From the NCBI GenBank assembly GCA_963739335.1, contig CAVUAC010000046.1, positions 124,001 through 188,000 on the forward strand: a DNA stretch of 64,000 bases, in the 5' to 3' direction. The position numbers were made by a program, and so were the translations under genes. This document shows, piece after piece, positions 37,780 through 46,102 of this stretch. This DNA comes from UBA9647 sp963739335. GTDB taxonomy: Bacteria; Bacteroidota; Ignavibacteria; UBA10030. Below the pieces are notes generated by a model. The model was given only the letters and a program-made list of their open reading frames with translations. It was not told the DNA's origin and ran no database searches. Each line of letters starts with the position of its first letter. Positions within the stretch are counted from its first letter, which is position 1.

Positions 37780-39061
37780 ATGAAACCGAAAGCAATGTAT
37801 CCCTTGGCGTTTGTGGTGGTTGCGGCCGCAATGTTCGTCACCGGCACATCGACCGCACAAGTGTCCAACCTATCTAGGTCGACCCCAGTCAATCCTGGCG
37901 CCCTCAGTGCGACCACGATGTTTTTTAATTCTGGCGTGGTCAGTAATCAGTGCGACCACGACTATCCTTAATCCTGGCGTGGTCAGTTGGGTCCACTTCG
38001 GTGACTTGCTTATCACCACGGGTGATCAGCAGAACTACGCCGACTTCAAGACTATCATCAATTGCGTCAATCAGTATCTCAAGAACGGCGTGAATTTCGC
38101 GCTACTGCCAGGCGACAACACGCATGATAACACCGAGAGTGAGTACCAGCTCATCAAGCAAGCAACGGATCAATTGCAGGTGCCGCTGTATGCCATTCTG
38201 GGCGGTCGCGATCACAAGGGCGGGACCACTCTCTACAACAAGTATTTGGAGCCAGTGAACTACCAGAGCTTCACGGCGGATAAGTACCACTTCGTGTTTC
38301 TGGACGTGATGAGCGGCATCAGCGATGCTCAGAACTCGTGGCTGACCAACGATCTGGATATAGCGGCGAAGGCCGGTCTCAAGAGCGTGATCTTTATGCA
38401 CAGCTATACCCAGGTATCGGAATTGCAGGATGTGATCCAGCGTGACAATGTGATCATGGTTGATGCAGGATACACGCACTACAACGATGTTGCTAACGAT
38501 GGAAACACGATCTATGCTACCACGCGCTCAACCGGCCTGGTGAGCGAAGGGCCGGTAGGGTTCTCAATCACCAACCTCGATAACGGTGTGGTCAGTTGGA
38601 AGTTCAAGCAGATGGGGAGTTGGCCGTTTGTGATGATCACCTCACCAGCGGATAAACTGCTCATGATCGGTGGTTCACAAGTCGTCAAGGATACGGCAGA
38701 TATTCGCGCCAAAGTTTGGGATGACAAGGGCGTTACTTCGGCAACCATGCAGATCGACGGTGGACAGGCAGTGCCGATGGATCGCATCGGCGAGACACAA
38801 ATGTGGAGCGCGCGCTTTGACGCGACCAAAGTTTCCGACGGCGACCACAAGATCAGGGTGAAGGTGACTGGCACGGGCGGCAACACGGACCAAGACGTGA
38901 TTACCGTAACGGTCAACCAGTCGGGCAGCGTCCCGCAAGTGAAGCGGTCTTTCGGCCCGGAGGGTAACTCTGTCGGCGCTTATACCGAAAAGGGGTTGCT
39001 CGGCACTCACACCACGAAGTCTGGGTATCCTGATAAGGTCGGCAAGGGTGAAAAGCGCTGA
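37780..39061 (+). pseudogene. Secreted metallophosphoesterase-like protein, split by a 43-base tandem repeat
   Basis: A perfect AGGAGG ribosome site precedes the ATG at 37780, which starts a signal peptide. The catalytic body (VHFGDLLITTGDQQNY, LLPGDNTHDN, GGRDHKGG, IFMHSYT, DAGYTHYND) is in another frame to 39061. Between them, 37905-37947 is repeated imperfectly as 37948-37990. Removing one 43-base copy fuses ALSATT to TILNPGVVSW in frame. Several metal ligands of the fold are non-canonical (no DXH, GGRDH for GNHD). A C-terminal Ig-like domain (about 38680-38930) and a glycine/lysine tail follow. Confidence 0.65.
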
Positions 39062-39219
39062 GACAAAGGTGGTAAAGGCGGGCCTGGCAAAACGAATTAG
39101 CCGGCCACTGTGGTCGACCTGCAGGGTGACACAGTGAGGGTAAAGTCGGCGGACTGTGAGTATGGATCGCTCGCTTCTGTTCCTTGTGAGGCGATCATCA
39201 TGATCGCCAAGGAGACGAC

Positions 39220-40431
39220 ATGTTGAAATCAAAACTCATCAAATGCATTCTGCTTTGTGTTGTCGGAATACTCAGCACCCATGCACAGTCGAAAACTTCG
39301 GTGCTCATTCAGTCCACGGACGAGGATGAGAGGGTCGATCTCTCTGTCGACAAGTCGATCTACTTTCCAGGTGACACGGTTCTTTTGGTCATTCAACGAA
39401 ACGATAATACCGCGACAGCGGGAGTCATTACTCCGATACTGCTTATCGAAGGATCAACGCTCAAATCAGCTGGACGACTTAGATACATTGCTGTCATTCC
39501 CAAAAGTGTAACACCAGGATTATATCCCATCAGGCTTAGAGTAACGGACTCCGAAGGGCGACGATTTCGGTATGAAACGGAATGTGTTGTAACGGTGGAA
39601 GAATACCAAGACGTTGAACAGCTCACTCGATACGTCAGCATTATTCCCGAACCCGGCAGCAATAATATCCGGACGGCAGTTACATTGGACCGCGAGCAAG
39701 TTCAAAATCTTATGGTGCACTTTCAACGCGATAGTATTCGGCTTCGCATGGGACCCCAGTTCGTTAGAATAACAACAACGGTACTGTTGCGAGATGGCAT
39801 AGCGGCTTCATCGTACGAACGACGTGTAGTAACATATCGAAGTCATGGCGATCCCAACAAAGATCGCGCAATGTTCATTCAGTATCGTACCGCCTACGGT
39901 GCGTACGCCAACATCCGTCCGGAAGAACTTGAACAAGTGCTGGTGCCGGTGGATTTACTGCCTGATTGGGCAATTCTTGGTATCCATATCGAACCCGATT
40001 ACACCATTAAGATCGGCGCAGTGGATCGTTCGAACAGTATGACACGATATTTTCGGGTGAAAGGTCCAAGAATCGAGGTCGGATTTTCACTCGCCATCCC
40101 CAAAGTGCTGTACGATACACGAGCCAAAGATACGATTGAATACGGAAACACCAGCGCTATGGTACGGCTCTATTATAATGATCCAGGAACGGGAAATCGA
40201 TTTCCTGTCAGCGCGGGGATAGGAATGTTTGGCGTGAATTCACCAATTGATGTTGGAATCGGTCGAGGCGGTTTTGCCTTGTCGATGTTTCTGGATATGG
40301 CGGAGATGGTACGAATAGTCAATATCGGTTTTACCAAAAAAATAAATTTCGGTCTGGAATTGGCCCCGTTTTTTCCCATTCATAAAAAGGCACGAATGTT
40401 ACTTGTCGCGCAAGCGGGTTTTTCATTTTGA
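39220..40431 (+). CDS. Secreted protein of unknown function with Ig-like N-terminal region
   Basis: Signal peptide (LIKCILLCVVGILSTHAQ) followed by a macroglobulin/Ig-like segment (DLSVDKSIYFPGDTVLLVIQ, PGLYPIRLRVTDSEG), a middle domain (VTLDREQVQNLMVHFQRDS) and a C-terminus with alternating beta strands ending in aromatic FSF, as in an outer-membrane barrel. I do not recognise a family. GGAGACGAC precedes the ATG. Confidence 0.7.
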   Translation: MLKSKLIKCILLCVVGILSTHAQSKTSVLIQSTDEDERVDLSVDKSIYFPGDTVLLVIQRNDNTATAGVITPILLIEGSTLKSAGRLRYIAVIPKSVTPGLYPIRLRVTDSEGRRFRYETECVVTVEEYQDVEQLTRYVSIIPEPGSNNIRTAVTLDREQVQNLMVHFQRDSIRLRMGPQFVRITTTVLLRDGIAASSYERRVVTYRSHGDPNKDRAMFIQYRTAYGAYANIRPEELEQVLVPVDLLPDWAILGIHIEPDYTIKIGAVDRSNSMTRYFRVKGPRIEVGFSLAIPKVLYDTRAKDTIEYGNTSAMVRLYYNDPGTGNRFPVSAGIGMFGVNSPIDVGIGRGGFALSMFLDMAEMVRIVNIGFTKKINFGLELAPFFPIHKKARMLLVAQAGFSF

Positions 40432-40453
40432 CAGATATTAACAGAGGCGTAAC

Positions 40454-40951
40454 GTGGCAACACTTGTGAAGGAGCACAACCAGAACCTGCTACCGCCGGC
40501 TGACTTGGCGGGAGAAATTGACAAATTGCGAGACGATCTGCGCAATGAGCGTGACCGAAACCTGCGTACGCTGGCAGATTTCAAGAACTATCGTCGCCGC
40601 GTTGAGCGTGATGGCAGTAAGCTTGCCGAGGAAGGCAAGCGCGGGATCATACTTCCGCTCTTAGATATTATCGACGATATGGAGAAAGCGATGCAGTGGG
40701 CAAGCGACTCAGAGCAACCCTTTGTGCAAGGCGTGCGAATTATCCACCAAAAATTTCTTGCGCTGTTGGAAGCGCAGGGAGTTCTCCCTTTCGAAAGTAT
40801 CGGTACGCCATTCAACCATAATCTGCATGAAGCTGTGGCGGTGGCGGAACATGAAGGTAGTGAACCGGGAACCGTTGTTGATGAGCTGCGTCGCGGCTAT
40901 CTCTGGAACAATGAATTACTGCGCCCCGCGCAAGTACGAGTTGCCGGATGA
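40454..40951 (+). CDS. grpE: GrpE nucleotide exchange factor
   Basis: Coiled-coil N-terminus (IDKLRDDLRNERDRNLRTLA) then DFKNYRRRVERD, ILPLLDIIDDMEKAMQWA and the C-terminal FNHNLHEAVAV and VDELRRGYLWNNELLRPAQV, all GrpE landmarks. It exchanges ADP on DnaK. DnaK itself is not in the window. It is 50 bases upstream of the DnaJ-like gene. Confidence 0.93.
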   Translation: MATLVKEHNQNLLPPADLAGEIDKLRDDLRNERDRNLRTLADFKNYRRRVERDGSKLAEEGKRGIILPLLDIIDDMEKAMQWASDSEQPFVQGVRIIHQKFLALLEAQGVLPFESIGTPFNHNLHEAVAVAEHEGSEPGTVVDELRRGYLWNNELLRPAQVRVAG

Positions 40952-41001
40952 TAAGTATCCTGTGTGATAGCGCCCGGGAATGAGTACGAAACGGTAAGAC
41001 T

Positions 41002-41928
41002 ATGACCTACAAAGATTACTACAAGGATTTGGGCGTTGGAAAGACAGCAACGCCTGCAGAGATCAAGAAGGCGTATCGAACGCTTGCCAACAAATATCAT
41101 CCCGACAAGGCCAAGGGAGACAAAGCGGCTGAAGAAAAGTTCAAGGATATCAACGAGGCTAACGAAGTCCTCAGCGATCCGGTGAAACGAAAAAAGTACG
41201 ATCAGTTTGGTGCAGATTGGAAACGCTACGAAGAAGCGGGAGCGCAGCCGGGAGGATTTGATTGGTCGAAGTACGCAAGCGGCAGCGGCGGACAAACGCA
41301 CCGGACGGGCACACATGAATCCGATGCGATGTTTACTGACGAGGGTGTCAATGATCTTTTTGAGATGCTGTTTGGACAACGCAGCGGCCAGCGGCCAGGA
41401 AGACGGAGCGTTGTCATCAAAGGCGAGGATCTTGAAACAGAGACAACCCTCTCGCTTGAAGAAGCATATCACGGCACGACGCGGCTCATCCAGCTCAGTA
41501 GTCAAACGATCAAGGTGACGATCAAACCAGGCGTCGCAGACCAGCAAATGCTGAGAATTGCAGGCAAAGGGGGAGGCGGACTCAGCGGCGGTCCAAACGG
41601 CGATCTCTATCTCACCGTCAAGATTGCGCCGCATCCAGAGTTTTACCGGAAGGGGAACGATCTCCACCGAGACCTCCCCGTTGAATTGTATACTGCTGTC
41701 CTCGGCGGAAAGACTCAGATTAAAACACTGAAAGGCAAAGTCACAGTCAATATTCCGAAGGGAACGCCAAACGGCAAAGAGCTCAGACTTCGGGGACTTG
41801 GAATGCCAGTCTATGCGAAGAAGAATAAGTTTGGAAATCTACTGGTGAAGGTCGACATCTTGCTGCCGGAGCATCTCAGCGAAGAGGAAATAGACTTGTT
41901 CACAAAATTGGCGGCACTACGGAAATAG
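41002..41928 (+). CDS. CbpA-type DnaJ co-chaperone
   Basis: J domain (about 4-70) with HPD in ANKYHPDKAKGD, a short linker (QPGGFDWSKYASGSGGQTH) and two C-terminal substrate-binding folds (IKGEDLETETTLSLEEAYHG, LPVELYTAVLGGKTQIKTL). The cysteine-rich zinc domain of full DnaJ is missing, so this is the CbpA/DjlA-like class B form. Cotranscribed with grpE. Confidence 0.93.
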   Translation: MTYKDYYKDLGVGKTATPAEIKKAYRTLANKYHPDKAKGDKAAEEKFKDINEANEVLSDPVKRKKYDQFGADWKRYEEAGAQPGGFDWSKYASGSGGQTHRTGTHESDAMFTDEGVNDLFEMLFGQRSGQRPGRRSVVIKGEDLETETTLSLEEAYHGTTRLIQLSSQTIKVTIKPGVADQQMLRIAGKGGGGLSGGPNGDLYLTVKIAPHPEFYRKGNDLHRDLPVELYTAVLGGKTQIKTLKGKVTVNIPKGTPNGKELRLRGLGMPVYAKKNKFGNLLVKVDILLPEHLSEEEIDLFTKLAALRK

Positions 41929-41947
41929 CTCCCTGAACGAGAGCACA

Positions 41948-42166
41948 ATGATCGACTACCTTAAAGTAGTGCTGGCGATCTTCATCACCGCGATACTCTC
42001 ATGGCTTGTTCTCCGGGGAGCAGGTGCTTTGCGTCGCCTCCTTGGTGTGAATGGAGTCAACAGTCTTTCGCGAATCATGGGGTTTCTTCTTATCTGGATC
42101 GGCGCTCAGTTTGCGATCAATGGTGTGCGGGATCTGGCGCTGGATGTGAACTTCTGGAAACAATAG
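41948..42166 (+). CDS. MarC-family C-terminal-like small membrane protein
   Basis: 72 residues. The second half, LRRLLGVNGVNSLSRIMGFL then LIWIGAQFAINGVRDL, is the conserved C-terminus of MarC/YchE proteins, which are normally about 200 residues with six helices. Only about two helices are present here. It starts 19 bases after the dnaJ stop with its own ATG (AACGAGAGCACA upstream). It could be a functional short protein or a truncated paralogue. Confidence 0.65.
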   Translation: MIDYLKVVLAIFITAILSWLVLRGAGALRRLLGVNGVNSLSRIMGFLLIWIGAQFAINGVRDLALDVNFWKQ

Positions 42167-42270
42167 ATGTTATCAATTGCCCGTTCATTAAGAATTTGCT
42201 ATCGATGCGGGAATAACCAAGGTTGTTTTGTTAAGCAACGAATCTAAGTCCGAACTAAAGGAAAAACATC

Positions 42271-42405
42271 ATGAGCAAAGGTCGAGACAGCAAAAAGGGT
42301 TCAAAGAAAGCACCGGCAAAAACCATGAAAGAAAAAAAGACGGCTAAAAGAGAGAAGAAAAATGAAAAGATGAACCAAGGCATTCTCAATCAATTAAACA
42401 ATTGA
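42271..42405 (+). CDS. Small lysine-rich protein
   Basis: 44 residues, almost half lysine/arginine (SKKGSKKAPAKTMKEKKTAK), with a polar tail GILNQLNN. CTAAAGGAAAAACATC before the ATG is a reasonable ribosome site. Similar short basic proteins are found in Bacteroidota. Function unknown. Confidence 0.6.
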   Translation: MSKGRDSKKGSKKAPAKTMKEKKTAKREKKNEKMNQGILNQLNN

Positions 42406-42484
42406 GGTTTTGGGAAAAGGCGGCGTATTGGAAATCAGACGGCCGCGGGATGGACAATTCTAGATATTTAAAGACATAACTAAA

Positions 42485-43328
42485 ATGGAAAAAACAATAT
42501 TGCCGCAGTCTCAAAATGAAAGCCAGGGACCAGAAATCATCCCGGAAAACTTCTCTGAGACTATGTCTGATTCAGTATTCACAAGATTCTTTTTAGAAGT
42601 GTCGTCGCTCACAATTTTTACTTTGCGCTTTTTCAAAGAAGCACTTAAACCGCCGTATGAGTTTAATCGAACTGATGAAACAATCTTTCCTGATCGGTTA
42701 CAGGTCTCTTCCGTTGGTTGGTATTACAGCCTTTATCATGGGGCTTGTGCTCACTATTCAATCAAGACCCACGTTGGCAAAGTTTGGAGCGGAATCGTGG
42801 TTGCCTGCGATGGTGGCAGTTTCAATCATACGGGAAATAGGACCGGCGATAACTGCGTTGATCTTTGCCGGAAAGGTTGGATCGGGAATCGGGGCAGAGC
42901 TGGCTTCAATGAATGTAACCGAACAAATTGATGCGATGCAGGTTTCAGGCACAAATCCGTTTAAATATCTTGTTGTTACAAGGGTACTTTCTGCAACATT
43001 GATGCTTCCGCTCTTGGTAGTGTTTGCCGATGCTATTGGTTTGTTCGGATCATTTATCGGCGTCAACTTAAGAGGAAATGTAAGCGCTCACTTGTTTTTC
43101 TCGCAGGTATTTCAAAGTCTCGAATTTGCAGATCTTTTCCCGGCTTTCATCAAGACTTTCTTCTTCGGATTTGCAATTGGAATTATAGGAAGTTATAAAG
43201 GATATAATTCAAATAAGGGAACAGAAGGAGTTGGGAAAGCGGCTAACTCAGCAGTGGTATTCGGATCTTTGATGGTTTTCATAATAGATATGATAGCGGT
43301 ACAAATTACAAGTTTGGTCCAAAACTAA
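42485..43328 (+). pseudogene. mlaE: MlaE-type lipid-transport permease, frameshifted near the N-terminus
   Basis: Residues from the ATG at 42485 include LTIFTLRFFKEALKPPYEF, the amphipathic start of MlaE proteins. The rest (ELMKQSFLIGYRSLPLVGIT, AFIMGLVLTIQS, REIGPAITALIFAGKVGSGI) is in another frame. Deleting one A at 42665-42666 joins them as PPYEFIELMKQ. Translation could also begin at ATG 42657, giving a 223-residue permease without the first helices. The Mla complex moves phospholipids between membranes; mlaF and mlaD follow. Confidence 0.75.
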
Positions 43329-43336
43329 ATCGAGTA

Positions 43337-44125
43337 ATGAGAAGAATGATGGCCAGTGCAACCTCTGTAAAAGCCGAACATGATAACAAGCACAACGGTC
43401 TTGTTGTCGTTGAGATGGAACATCTCAAGAAATCTTTTGGGAAAAATCAGGTGTTGCGGGATATTAATCTCGTGATTCATAAAGGAGAAAGCGTCGTTGT
43501 CCTTGGCAAATCCGGAACTGGTAAATCAGTACTCATAAAATGTATTGTGGGATTGGTTGATCATGATGACGGCAAGCTTGTTATCCTTGGGCAGAATATT
43601 TCTGAACTCAAGGAGAAGGAGCTCATTGAAATACGCAAAAAGATAGGTTTCCTTTTCCAAAGCGGTGCCCTCTATGATTCCATGACAGTGAGAGAAAATC
43701 TTGAATTCCCGCTTAGAAGACAACTACATTCAATACCGAAAGACACGATGAACTCGCTGGTAAAAGAAGCGCTGCAAAATGTAGGGCTTGCTGAAGCAAT
43801 TGATATGACGCCTTCAGAACTTTCCGGTGGCATGCGCAAAAGGTTAGGTTTAGCCCGAACGTTGATTTTGAAACCTGAGATAATGCTTTATGATGAACCT
43901 ACAACCGGGCTAGATCCTATAACATCAAAAGAAATAAGTAGGCTCATCCTGGAAGTACAAAACAAATACGATACTTCTTCCATCATTATCACACACGATA
44001 TTGAATGCGCCAGGCTCACAGCAAATCGAATCATAGTGATCAAAGATGGAATATGCGCTGCAGAAGGGTCATACAACGATCTCGAGAATTCGCCAGATGC
44101 ATGGATACGATCATTTTTTGAATAA
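43337..44125 (+). CDS. mlaF: MlaF-type ABC transporter ATPase
   Basis: Walker A GKSGTGKS, Q-loop region FLFQSGALYDSMTV, signature LSGGMRKRLGLAR, Walker B IMLYDEPTTGLDP and H-loop IIITHDIECAR. The GALYDSM and GGMRKR features are those of MlaF. It energises MlaE. Starts 8 bases after mlaE stop, with a 20-residue N-terminal extension before the conserved core. Confidence 0.95.
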   Translation: MRRMMASATSVKAEHDNKHNGLVVVEMEHLKKSFGKNQVLRDINLVIHKGESVVVLGKSGTGKSVLIKCIVGLVDHDDGKLVILGQNISELKEKELIEIRKKIGFLFQSGALYDSMTVRENLEFPLRRQLHSIPKDTMNSLVKEALQNVGLAEAIDMTPSELSGGMRKRLGLARTLILKPEIMLYDEPTTGLDPITSKEISRLILEVQNKYDTSSIIITHDIECARLTANRIIVIKDGICAAEGSYNDLENSPDAWIRSFFE

Positions 44126-44155
44126 TACATCAACAAATCATTAAGAGCAGATCAA

Positions 44156-44893
44156 ATGAAAAAAAACACAAGTAATAAAATCAGGCTGGGAATATTTGTT
44201 TCCCTTGGAATAGCCCTATTCATTGTAGGGATATATTTTATCGGCGAGAGGCAGCAATTATTCAGAAGTACCTTTCGCGTAAGCGGAGTATTTAGAGATG
44301 TTGCCGGACTTCAAGCAGGAAACAACGTGCGGCTCTCAGGAATAAATGTGGGGAGCGTAGAAAACATTAAGATAGTGAGTGATACTTCCATTAGAGTAGA
44401 AATAGTCATTGATGAAAGCACTCGAAAGTTTATCAAGAAGGATGCGGTTGCGAGTATTGGCTCGGACGGACTTATGGGGAATAGAATTTTGATCATAAAT
44501 CCCGGCACAGGCGGAAAAATGGAAATAGAAAACAACGACATTGTCCAAACAGTCCAGCCAATCAATATGGACGATATTATGATATCATTAAGAACAACTA
44601 TTGATAAGACATCCAGTATAGCAAGTGATTTGTCTAAGATTACAAACAACATACAGTCAGGAAAGGGAACAATAGGAAGGCTGCTTATGGATCCATCCTT
44701 AGCGCGAAATTTCGATTCCTCCATTGTTAATCTGAAACAAGGTTCAGAAGGATTAAAACATCTTATGGATGATGCAAAATATAGTTTCGCGCAAAATGTC
44801 GATTCTGCTCTTGTCAGTTTGAAAGATGGTGCAGCCGGGTTTAAGACACTTATGGATAAGGCAAAACATAGTTGGCTGCTGTGGGGTTTCTAG
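44156..44893 (+). CDS. mlaD: MlaD-type MCE-domain protein
   Basis: One N-terminal anchor helix (LGIFVSLGIALFIVGIYF) and an MCE domain (FRVSGVFRDVAGLQAGNNVR, SGINVGSVENIKI, DGLMGNRILIINPG), then a long helical tail with two repeats (NVDSALVSLKDGAAGFKTLM). MCE proteins form hexameric lipid channels between membranes. The tail is cut at WLLWGF, possibly shortened. Cotranscribed with mlaEF. Confidence 0.93.
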   Translation: MKKNTSNKIRLGIFVSLGIALFIVGIYFIGERQQLFRSTFRVSGVFRDVAGLQAGNNVRLSGINVGSVENIKIVSDTSIRVEIVIDESTRKFIKKDAVASIGSDGLMGNRILIINPGTGGKMEIENNDIVQTVQPINMDDIMISLRTTIDKTSSIASDLSKITNNIQSGKGTIGRLLMDPSLARNFDSSIVNLKQGSEGLKHLMDDAKYSFAQNVDSALVSLKDGAAGFKTLMDKAKHSWLLWGF

Positions 44894-44911
44894 AATGTGA
44901 ATATTGTATCT

Positions 44912-44962
44912 CGTTCCCGAACGCCTGCCCGACTGTGTCGTTCAGGCGGGGAGTTTGGGAAC
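44912..44962. repeat. Large hairpin behind mlaD (GCCTGCCCG family)
   Basis: Outer arms CGTTCCC (44912) and GGGAACG (44956) enclose inner arms CGCCTG and CAGGCG. It directly follows the mlaD stop and may end transcription, though no T-run follows. It belongs with the palindromes at 15206 and 49407. Confidence 0.5.
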
Positions 44963-45009
44963 GCACTTCAGCGAAGTTCCACTTCGCAACAACGTAATGT
45001 GAAACAGAG

Positions 45010-45125
45010 TTTCAAACGTTGCTGCATCTTCTTCTGCTTCCATTTGTCGCGTTCGACAGACTTTCTTGTTCGGGAATTGCCGGCGCAGTGATCGGAATTC
45101 CATTTCTTGTCGGCACCGGATCACA
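45010..45125 (+). pseudogene. Fragment of a GT39-like membrane glycosyltransferase
   Basis: Encodes LLHLLLLPFVAFDRLSCSGI and AGAVIGIPFLVGTG, aligning to FILLPFVAIDALFFSGIAG and PVVGIPCLVGTG of the gene at 7967. The matching stops abruptly on both sides. It marks the boundary before the GC-rich genes. Confidence 0.65.
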
Positions 45126-45194
45126 CGGTGGCGGTGGGTGCTATCCCGCTGTTAATTCTGGAGATGGTGCAGGTTGTGCGGCACGCCCGGCGTC

Positions 45195-46085
45195 ATGGAA
45201 AGACTGAGCCAAATGAATATGCTAAGCCGGCTTGACCAAAAGACTCGCAGGGGTTGGGCCATACTCTGTCTTGCCCTGAAAAAGTTTTCGCGGATTGATG
45301 GGGCACAGTGGGCGGGAGCGTTTGCCTTCAATGCGTTCTTCTCGCTGTTTCCATTGATGGTCCTGCTCGTCACGATTGCCTCGTCCTTTGTTGACCGGGA
45401 CAGGGCCGGCAAAGAGGTCATTGCCTACATGGAAAGCTACGTCCCGATGAATGGCGAAATGCAACGTCACATTTTTGATACCATCGCCGGTGTGATCAAA
45501 GCGCGCGAGCAGGCGGGCGCGGTCGCGTTTCTCATCCTGGTCTGGGCTGCCCTCCAATGTTTCACCACCCTCATCTGCGCGACTAACCGCGCCTGGGGCA
45601 CCGTGGTGTACAATTGGTGGCGGCTGCCGCTGAAAAGCCTGGTGCTGTTCGGCATCACGGCGGGTGCGGTCCTTTTGGGCATGGCGATGCCGGTGCTGAT
45701 GAGAATGGCGAAGGATTGGCTCTTTCCAGCGAGTGATTTCAGTTCCTGGGTCTATGCCCTGGGAAGCCTTTTCATCCCGTTGTTGCTGGTGTTCTTCAGT
45801 CTGAGCCTGTTTTACAGGCTGGCTCCGCGCCAGCCCAAGCGCTTTGCCGAAGTCTGGGCCGCCGCCCTGTGTGCCACGGCTCTCCTGCAGGCGGCCGAAA
45901 GTCTATTCGTGAGCTACCTCAAGAATTTCGCCACGTTTAACGCGGTCTATGGGGCGTTCGGCGGGATCATGGTATTGCTGCTGTGGATTTACCTTTCCGG
46001 GTGCATTTTCATCTTCGGCGCCTGCCTCTGCGCCGCTCAGGCCGAAGAGCGTTCAGCGCCGGCGGAAACAATTATGGTGCGCTGA
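45195..46085 (+). CDS. YihY/BrkB-family inner-membrane protein
   Basis: About six helices with family landmarks (AGAFAFNAFFSLFPLMVLLV, NFATFNAVYGAFGGIMVLLL, IYLSGCIFIFGACLCAAQAE). YihY proteins were once called RNase BN; their actual role is unclear. Codons are strongly GC-ending, unlike mlaD just upstream. ATG at 45195 chosen as closest to the conserved start; no clear ribosome site. Confidence 0.9.
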   Translation: MERLSQMNMLSRLDQKTRRGWAILCLALKKFSRIDGAQWAGAFAFNAFFSLFPLMVLLVTIASSFVDRDRAGKEVIAYMESYVPMNGEMQRHIFDTIAGVIKAREQAGAVAFLILVWAALQCFTTLICATNRAWGTVVYNWWRLPLKSLVLFGITAGAVLLGMAMPVLMRMAKDWLFPASDFSSWVYALGSLFIPLLLVFFSLSLFYRLAPRQPKRFAEVWAAALCATALLQAAESLFVSYLKNFATFNAVYGAFGGIMVLLLWIYLSGCIFIFGACLCAAQAEERSAPAETIMVR

Positions 46086-46102
46086 ACAAAAGGAATTGAA
46101 CC

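Noticed and set aside
40897..41667. 256-codon frame on the minus strand
   Set aside because: Antisense to the DnaJ-like gene; composition is that of a shadow frame.
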